From an uncultured Campylobacter sp. (lineage in GTDB: Bacteria > Campylobacterota > Campylobacteria > Campylobacterales > Campylobacteraceae), in the NCBI RefSeq assembly GCF_937997595.1, contig NZ_CALKTS010000356.1:1-10609 (forward strand): a stretch of DNA of 10,609 nucleotides. Direction: 5' to 3'. This document shows, one piece after another, positions 6,370 through 10,609 of the stretch. The notes beneath the pieces were generated by a model. It was not told where the DNA came from and ran no database searches. It saw only the letters and a program-made list of their open reading frames with translations. The position numbers and the translations under genes are program-made. Position 1 is the first letter of the stretch; each line of letters opens with the position of its first letter.

Positions 6370-7375
6370 GATCATCTTAGATCGCGCCGCTTATGTGCAC
6401 AATCTAGCGCAAATCGCCGCCAAAGTAGGTGGAGCGGAGCGAGTATTTTTGGTAGCCAAGGATAATTCATACGGTCATGGCTGCAGGCTTTGCTGCGAGG
6501 AAGCGGCAAAGCTAGGCTTCGTACGCGTCGTAACGCGAAGTGCTGCGGAAGCTGCGCAGATCGCGGATCTATTCGGCGAAATTTTAGTGCTCTCGCACAT
6601 TCCGCGCGGGGACGAGGACGAGCGGTTTTGCTACGCAGTAAATGATCTGAGCTACTTCTCGCGTCTTAAACGAGGGCTTAAAATTTATATCGCTGCAGAT
6701 ACCGCAATGCATAGAAACGGCATCAGTGCGAGCGAGTTAGATGAGGCGCTTAGGCTATGCAAGCAGGGCGGATTTAAGCTTCACGGCTTTTTCACGCACT
6801 TTCGCACAAGCGACGAGCTAAGTGGAGATTTTTTCGCACAAAGGCAAAATTTCATAGAATTTAAGCGTCTCGCGAGGCAAAAAGCCGCCGCCGCGGGCTT
6901 TGAAAATTTAAAATTTCATTCGAGCAACTCCGCAGCTATCGAGCGAAGTGCGGGCTTTGAGGACGAATACGTGCGCGTGGGTATGGCACAGTTTGGCTAT
7001 CCGCAATTCGACGAGAGCCTAAATTTACACCCCGTGCTAAAGCTCTATGCCGATCTGATCAGCTCGCGCGTGCTAAAAAAAGGCGAGCGCGTGGGCTACG
7101 GCGCGAAATTTGAAGCGCCGCGCGATATGAGGATCGGCACATACGATCTGGGCTACGCAGATGGGCTATTTCGCTACGACGGCGAGGGCAAGCTAGCGCT
7201 TGCAAGCGGGCAAAAAATGCTCGGAAAAATGTCGATGGATAGCTTCTGCGCAGAATTCAGCGGCGAGCGCATCTGCGTGCTGGACGATGCGCGAGCCTGG
7301 GCAAAGCGCTTCGGCACGATCGAATATGAAATTTTAGTCAAATTAAATTCCAACATCCCAAGGAGATTTCAATGA
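6362..7375 (+). CDS. alr: Alanine racemase (PLP-dependent)
   Basis: The enzyme interconverts L- and D-alanine in the cytoplasm, providing D-alanine for peptidoglycan. Of 337 residues, the N-terminal barrel carries the PLP lysine Lys33 in VAKDNSYGHG (the family usually reads KANAYGHG). DTAMHRNG at about 113-120 supplies the arginine, HSSNSAA is at about 186-192, and VRVGMAQFGYP at about 204-214. The C-terminal domain has the catalytic tyrosine Tyr246 in VGYGAKF, GYADGLFR, and GKMSMDSF (288-295), where the family has the SMD motif. It is slightly shorter than typical Alr (about 360), but no key residue is missing. The first codon lies inside the preceding gene and no strong ribosome binding site precedes it, so it probably depends on translational coupling. 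Its stop overlaps the lemA start as ATGA. Confidence 0.92.
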   Translation: MSEIILDRAAYVHNLAQIAAKVGGAERVFLVAKDNSYGHGCRLCCEEAAKLGFVRVVTRSAAEAAQIADLFGEILVLSHIPRGDEDERFCYAVNDLSYFSRLKRGLKIYIAADTAMHRNGISASELDEALRLCKQGGFKLHGFFTHFRTSDELSGDFFAQRQNFIEFKRLARQKAAAAGFENLKFHSSNSAAIERSAGFEDEYVRVGMAQFGYPQFDESLNLHPVLKLYADLISSRVLKKGERVGYGAKFEAPRDMRIGTYDLGYADGLFRYDGEGKLALASGQKMLGKMSMDSFCAEFSGERICVLDDARAWAKRFGTIEYEILVKLNSNIPRRFQ

Positions 7376-8085
7376 AAGAGCTGCAAGGAGAAAATAACGA
7401 GCGTATAGGTTACGACGATAAAGGCTTATCTGCGCGAGGCGAGAGCTTTGGCGGAGAAGAGTATCCGCGCCAAAAAGGAGGGCTTCATATCTTAATCAAA
7501 GCTCTAATCGTCTTAGTGATTGCAGCGATTGCGTTTGCGATATTTGCAGTGCCGGTTTACAATAAACTCGTAAGCAAAGATGAAGAAGTTAAGGCCGCGT
7601 GGAGCCAGGTACAAAATCAATATCAGCGCCGCGCCGATTTGATTCCAAATTTCGTAGAAACCGTCAAGGGCTACGCAAGCCATGAAAAAGATACCTTAGA
7701 AGGCGTCATAAATGCCCGCGCTAAGGCAACCGCTGTCAATATCAATGCAGAAAGTTTAGCGCAAGATCCAGAGGCGTTTGCGAAATTTAACGGCGCTCAA
7801 GGCGAGCTTAGCTCGGCCCTATCGCGCTTGATGCTGGTAGTCGAGCGTTATCCGGATCTTAAGGCAAATCAGAATTTCGCCGACTTGCAAAATCAGCTCG
7901 AAGGCACGGAAAATCGCATCGCCGTAGCGCGCAAGGACTACATCGCTTCGGTGCAGGACTACAACAAGCTAATTAGGACCTTTCCTACAAACATCATCGC
8001 GCGCATAGTAGGACTAGGCGGCGCCAAACCTAGCTTTAGCGCTGATAGCTCAAGCCAAAAAGCCCCTAGCGTTTCGTTTAAATAA
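7372..8085 (+). CDS. lemA: LemA family membrane protein
   Basis: This 237-residue protein has one membrane segment (about 39-62) followed by the LemA helical domain. The family hallmark is clear: YNKLVSKDEEVKAAWSQVQ, then the block with QYQRRADLIPNFVETVKGYA, then the region near ARAKATAV, and near the end YNKLIRTFPTNIIARIVG. The role of LemA proteins is not settled; they are predicted all-helical envelope proteins often encoded next to TPM-domain proteins, as here. The N-terminus is unusual: about 38 charged residues (Glu, Gly and Arg rich) precede the membrane segment, whereas most LemA proteins have only a few. The start is well supported by AAGGAG just upstream of ATG, inside the end of alr. 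The C-terminal tail is Ser-rich. Confidence 0.93.
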   Translation: MKELQGENNERIGYDDKGLSARGESFGGEEYPRQKGGLHILIKALIVLVIAAIAFAIFAVPVYNKLVSKDEEVKAAWSQVQNQYQRRADLIPNFVETVKGYASHEKDTLEGVINARAKATAVNINAESLAQDPEAFAKFNGAQGELSSALSRLMLVVERYPDLKANQNFADLQNQLEGTENRIAVARKDYIASVQDYNKLIRTFPTNIIARIVGLGGAKPSFSADSSSQKAPSVSFK

Positions 8086-8094
8086 CGCTAAGGG
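8064..8094 (+). promoter_or_regulatory. Hairpin covering the ribosome binding site of the first TPM gene
   Basis: CCC-TAGCGTT (8064-8073) pairs with AACGCTA-a-GGG (8084-8094): seven contiguous pairs, one bulged A, then three G-C pairs, with a 10-nt loop. The right arm contains most of the AAGGGAG ribosome binding site for the ATG at 8101, and the lemA stop codon (8083-8085) lies at the loop/right-arm border. A ribosome finishing lemA would open the stem, so the structure could couple translation of the downstream gene to lemA. It is a prediction from pairing only. Confidence 0.5.
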
Positions 8095-8100
8095 AGACAA

Positions 8101-8694
8101 ATGCTAAGCGAGCAGTGCAAGCAAAAAATCCACGAGCTAATCACGAAAGCCGAAGCCGCAAGTGGTGCGCAGATCGTCTGCGTGGTCGCGCGCGAAGCAA
8201 GAGAGGACTGCGAAGCTAGCTACAGCGCAGCGGCAGTGACGGCGTTTGCGATCGGCATCGTTCTGTGCTTCGTGCCGCAAATAAGCAAAGCTGAGCTACT
8301 GCAGATCGTAGCGCTTAGCTTCATTGCGATTAAAGCTCTGCTAGCTAAATGCCCCACGCTTTTAACTCTAATCATGTTTAAATCTCGCAGACTTCGGCTC
8401 TCTGGCGAGTTTGCGATGCAAAAATTTTACGAGCGTTATGGCAGCGTAAAAGAAGCGATAATGTTTTGCGTCTGCGTCCGCGAGCGCTGCGCTCATATCA
8501 TCTGCGGCAAGCGGGCGGCAGAGTTTATCTCTAAGGGCGAGTTTGAACGTATCACGACAGAATTTAATCCCAGCACGCAAGGTCTTGAGCCTGCTGTTTT
8601 AAAGGCGATGGACGCGCTGTGCGAGCTAGCCATGCGAGTGCCTAAAGATAGCGAAAATAACGAGATAGAAGAGACCTTGGTGGAGCTGCGATGA
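8101..8694 (+). CDS. Membrane-embedded TPM-domain protein
   Basis: This 197-residue protein has the form often found as a partner in LemA/TPM clusters. A TPM-like fold begins with LITKAEAASGAQIVCVVARE. It is interrupted by two membrane segments (about 43-60 and 66-92) and resumes with KFYERYGSVKEAIMFCVCV through HIICGKRAAEFI to a C-terminal helix. There is no signal peptide. The TPM family includes thylakoid and bacterial membrane proteins with reported phosphatase or chaperone-like roles; no function can be assigned here. It is rich in cysteine for its size (about ten, including Cys123, 125, 130 and 135). Translation probably starts at 8101 with AAGGGAG upstream, 15 nt after lemA. Its end overlaps the next gene as ATGA. 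The family call rests on context plus weak motif similarity. Confidence 0.72.
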   Translation: MLSEQCKQKIHELITKAEAASGAQIVCVVAREAREDCEASYSAAAVTAFAIGIVLCFVPQISKAELLQIVALSFIAIKALLAKCPTLLTLIMFKSRRLRLSGEFAMQKFYERYGSVKEAIMFCVCVRERCAHIICGKRAAEFISKGEFERITTEFNPSTQGLEPAVLKAMDALCELAMRVPKDSENNEIEETLVELR

Positions 8695-9488
8695 GAGTGG
8701 CTTGTAGATTTGCTTTTTCCCTAATGGCGCTATTTGTAATAAGCGTCGCCGCACCTAGCGAGTATCTAGCCCATCCAAACGGCACCGCCGTAATTGATGA
8801 GGCTAGCATTTTACGCCCAGCCGCGAGAGAGAGTCTGAATGAAATTTTAACGACTTTCGATAAAAATTCCACAAACCAGATCATGTTCGTAAGCCTAAAA
8901 TCGCTCGGCGGCTACTCTATCGAGGAAATAGGCGTAGAGCAGGCGCGCGCTCTTGGTATCGGGCAAAAAGGGCGCGACAACGGTGTACTGCTGCTCGTCG
9001 CTCCGCACGAGCATAAAGTGCGTATCGAGGTCGGATACGGGCTAGAGGGCGTGCTAACCGATATGCGCGCCAAGCGTATCATCAGCAATAAAATTCTGCC
9101 CTATTTTAGGCAGGGAGATTACGAAAGTGGCGTCATTAGCGGGATTTCGGCGATCATCAGCACGATCGAAGGCGGCGATATAAAATTTGATCCGCTTAAC
9201 GCCAATGCGCAGCAGGATCCGAGCAACAAGGACTTTGCTATCTTTATGGTGCTTTTTGCGGTCTTGCTTTTTGCGATACTAAGCCGCCGCGTGACGCGCC
9301 ACAGTAGAAGCGATGAGGATATAATCTCAAGTGCAGACATCATAAGCGAAATCGCGCGCTCATCGCGCATGAGAGGCGGCTCATCCGGGGATTTTGGCGG
9401 ATTTAAAGGAAATGGCGGTTTTAGCGGAGGCGGCTTCAGTGGGGGCGGTGGAAGCTTCGGCGGAGGCGGTGCTAGCGGGAGCTGGTAG
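8691..9488 (+). CDS. Secreted/membrane-anchored TPM-domain protein, YgcG type
   Basis: This 265-residue protein starts with a signal peptide (hydrophobic to about residue 20, probable cleavage near VAA-PS). The TPM domain follows: AVIDEASILRPAARESLNEI at 33-52, a strand with QIMFVSLKSL, then the most diagnostic block GRDNGVLLLVAPHEHKVRIE with GYGLEGVLTD just after it. A membrane segment lies at about 182-198, followed by a basic stretch and a Gly/Ser/Phe-rich tail (229-265) ending SGSW. That domain order is standard for the YgcG-like family. The TPM domain should face the periplasm and the tail the cytoplasm. The gene closes the operon, overlaps its predecessor by 4 nt, and has GGTGGAG before its ATG. 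Its pairing with lemA is a recurrent arrangement in bacteria, suggesting a shared envelope role that is not yet defined. Confidence 0.9.
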   Translation: MRVACRFAFSLMALFVISVAAPSEYLAHPNGTAVIDEASILRPAARESLNEILTTFDKNSTNQIMFVSLKSLGGYSIEEIGVEQARALGIGQKGRDNGVLLLVAPHEHKVRIEVGYGLEGVLTDMRAKRIISNKILPYFRQGDYESGVISGISAIISTIEGGDIKFDPLNANAQQDPSNKDFAIFMVLFAVLLFAILSRRVTRHSRSDEDIISSADIISEIARSSRMRGGSSGDFGGFKGNGGFSGGGFSGGGGSFGGGGASGSW

Positions 9489-9493
9489 CTGTG

Positions 9494-9512
9494 GAAATTG
9501 CATCAAAATTTC
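9494..9512 (+). terminator. Weak hairpin after the six-gene operon
   Basis: GAAATT (9494-9499) pairs with AATTTC (9507-9512) just past the last stop codon. The stem is only six A/T-rich pairs and no proper U-run follows, though the next 50 nt are very A/T-rich. Convergent genes meet here, so some termination signal is expected; this is the best candidate I see, and a weak one. Confidence 0.22.
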
Positions 9513-9525
9513 AAATCGTAGAATT

Positions 9526-9750
9526 TTATCTAAATTTTATAATTTCAGAATTTCTAAATTCGGTTGCTAGTATAGAAAAACAACATGAGCGGCTTGTCGT
9601 TGCCTCAATCTTTAGCGTGCGCTCGGAGAGGTCAAACTTGGAGGCGAGCGAGGTGCCGTCGCTGCTTAGATGGTGCTTCCATCCGTCGCAGCCTGCGAGC
9701 AGCAGCGCGAACACGGCGGCAGCAACTTTTAAATTTAAAAATTTCATCAT
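9526..9750 (-). CDS. Putative short lipoprotein, possibly truncated
   Basis: A 74-codon ORF begins with a good lipoprotein signal: MKFLNLK, a hydrophobic core AAAVFALL, and the lipobox LAGC, so the mature protein would start at Cys and be anchored to a membrane. Either of two adjacent ATGs (9750 or 9747) could be used; GAAGG about 10-13 nt upstream is a passable ribosome binding site. Only about 54 residues follow the cysteine. They contain an RSCC pair and end in a stretch (ATEFRNSEIIKFR) that looks like translated A/T-rich spacer. This suggests either a genuine small lipoprotein or the 5' end of a longer gene that has lost its remainder. I recognise no family for the mature part. It lies downstream of, and in the same direction as, the ABC ATPase gene. 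Confidence 0.45.
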   Translation of the reverse strand: MMKFLNLKVAAAVFALLLAGCDGWKHHLSSDGTSLASKFDLSERTLKIEATTSRSCCFSILATEFRNSEIIKFR

Positions 9751-10115
9751 CTAAAACCAGCCTTCGGGCGCGCTAAATCGGCCTTTAAATTTGCGTTTGA
9801 AATTTTAAAATTTACGGCGCGATCTGGGCGGAAATTTATATCGCGATCCGCGCCTAGGCGTATGTTGCGAACTACGTCGAAATCTGGGCCCGTAGCGTTT
9901 CGGTTTTTAAAATTTAGACTTTTTAAATTTTTACCCACTCCGCTCGGCTTTGCATCGGTGCTTGATCTTTCTAGGCAAACGGCTTCGGCAGGACGTGCGC
10001 AGCAAAGGGCTGCACCTGCACGCGCGAGCTTTGTGCGGATCCAAAAAGAGCGCGGGCGGGCAGTGAAATTTTTAAATTTTAACGTAGCTTCATTTTTCAT
10101 CATGCGAGCTAAATT
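9751..10115 (-). other. Mostly non-coding gap with one doubtful ORF
   Basis: This gap lies between the ABC ATPase stop and the lipoprotein start. An open frame of 118 codons (10103 to 9747, minus) fills it and would overlap the lipoprotein start, but I doubt it is a gene. There is no ribosome binding site before its ATG, the predicted peptide is basic and without a fold signature, and its NFK / LKFKNF segments are simply translated AAATTTTAAA spacer motifs. A perfect AAATTTTAAAATTT palindrome lies at 9800-9813. The rest has the GC level of coding DNA, so it may be the remains of a decayed gene. Confidence 0.45.
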
Positions 10116-10320
10116 TTATGCACCGGAATTCTGTGCGCCTGAATTTCTAATATCGGAATTTTTGCCATTAGAATTTTCGGCACTCTGATCTTCGCCGCCA
10201 GAATTTTGCGAGGCGGGATTTTGCTCGCTCGCAGCTTCGGCGCTAGAGCTTTGCGAAGCGCTTTTGTTTGGATCGCGATCTGAAACTTTATCCTGTGAGC
10301 CGAGATTATGCTTCATTGTG
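10116..10320 (-). repeat. Ser/Asn/Gln-rich C-terminal tail of the ABC ATPase
   Basis: This low-complexity coding stretch is made of degenerate units encoded by GAATTTTGC / GAATTCTG-like DNA on the plus strand. The segment at 10201-10224 matches 2219-2242 inside ccsBA at 22 of 24 positions, both read in the same frame to give Q[D/N]PASQNS. The shared peptide in two unrelated proteins points to a dispersed sequence rather than to a shared domain. Confidence 0.75.
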
Positions 10321-10609
10321 CTTTGATCTAAAAGTTCTATTCGATCGAGTTTGCCGTGTCTTAGGCGCACCACTTTGTCGGCAAATTTACCGAGCTCTTC
10401 GTTGTGCGTGACCAAAAGCAGCGTCTTGCCCTCGCTACGAAGCGTCTGAAAGAGCTGCAAAACTACGCGCTCGTTGGCCTCGTCGAGGTTGCCCGTAGGC
10501 TCGTCGGCAATGATTATATCGGGGTCATTGATGAGTGCGCGAGCGATGCAGACGCGCTGCTGCTCGCCGCCGCTAAGCTCGCTAGGGCGGTGCGTAATGC
10601 GGTGCCCGA
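10116..10609 (-). CDS. ABC transporter ATPase, LolD/MacB type (3' part)
   Basis: The gene enters from the right edge; 163 C-terminal codons are visible. In order they show the ABC signature LSGGEQQR, Walker B with catalytic glutamate DIIIADEP, the D-loop TGNLDEAN, and the switch histidine in LLLVTHN, followed by the usual ADKVVRLRHGKL ending. DEPTGNLD with LSGGEQQR is typical of the LolD/MacB group that works with FtsX-like permeases in lipoprotein, toxin or metal-related export, so a permease gene is expected to the right. The Walker A part is outside the window. After the domain, near LDRIELLDQ, about 68 extra residues form a Ser/Asn/Gln/Glu-rich tail (ASQNS, AENS, KNS, RNS, AQNS). Such ATPases normally end close to the domain edge, so the tail is unusual. 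Confidence 0.9.
   Translation of the reverse strand, partial: GHRITHRPSELSGGEQQRVCIARALINDPDIIIADEPTGNLDEANERVVLQLFQTLRSEGKTLLLVTHNEELGKFADKVVRLRHGKLDRIELLDQSTMKHNLGSQDKVSDRDPNKSASQSSSAEAASEQNPASQNSGGEDQSAENSNGKNSDIRNSGAQNSGA
10201..10224. repeat. 24-nt dispersed repeat, copy in ABC ATPase tail
   Basis: This is the partner of the copy at 2219-2242, identical at 22 of 24 positions. Adjacent degenerate units (GGAATTC, GGAATTTT, AGAATTTT) extend to 10125. Confidence 0.65.

Noticed and set aside
9491..9754. Plus-strand ORF after the TPM operon
   Set aside because: Starts at a weak codon three bases after the last stop, is antisense to the lipoprotein signal sequence, and reads through A/T spacer repeats.
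9747..10103. 118-codon minus-strand ORF as a real gene in an operon with the ATPase
   Set aside because: The overlap with the lipoprotein start is suggestive, but there is no ribosome binding site and the peptide is composed partly of translated spacer repeats; kept only as a doubtful ORF in the gap entry.

Overview
The window looks like a chromosomal segment from an epsilonproteobacterium, most likely a Campylobacter of the moderately GC-rich oral group (C. gracilis, C. showae, C. rectus and relatives). This rests on three things: a single-polypeptide CcsBA cytochrome c synthase, which is typical of Campylobacter and Helicobacter; tightly overlapping genes with AAAGGA-type ribosome binding sites; and fairly GC-rich genes separated by spacers full of AAATTTTA / GAATTTT motifs. 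The species assignment is inference from style, not from a database match.

Layout from left to right. Positions 1-462 are a gene-free spacer packed with short A/T palindromes, ending in a possible terminator for the leftward gene. Positions 463-3858 (minus) encode fused CcsB-CcsA, with an unusual Ser/Asn/Gln-rich insert and an internal signal-peptide-like segment between the two halves. Positions 3859-4166 are a spacer with a candidate extended -10 promoter for ccsBA and two sizeable inverted repeats. Positions 4167-4658 (minus) encode a periplasmic CreA-family protein. A divergent promoter region of about 100 bp follows.

Positions 4757-9488 (plus) are a compact six-gene run: phosphomannomutase/phosphoglucomutase, an 81-residue protein of unknown function, alanine racemase, LemA, a membrane-embedded TPM-domain protein, and a secreted or membrane-anchored TPM-domain protein with a Gly-rich tail (YgcG type). 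Four of the five junctions overlap (by 4, 8, 4 and 4 nt) and the fifth gap is 15 nt, so one transcript with translational coupling is likely. The one true gap, lemA to the first TPM gene, carries a hairpin that covers the downstream ribosome binding site.

Right of the operon, on the minus strand, come a possible short or decayed lipoprotein (9526-9750), a roughly 365-nt stretch with only a doubtful ORF, and the 3' part of an ABC-transporter ATPase gene of the LolD/MacB type that runs off the window. The ATPase has an added Ser/Asn/Gln-rich tail that shares a near-identical 24-nt stretch and the peptide Q[D/N]PASQNS with the insert in CcsBA.

Functionally the window is about the cell envelope: periplasmic cytochrome c assembly, sugar-phosphate supply for surface glycans, D-alanine for peptidoglycan, and the poorly understood LemA/TPM membrane module. 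I see no tRNA, rRNA, CRISPR array, insertion sequence or phage gene.
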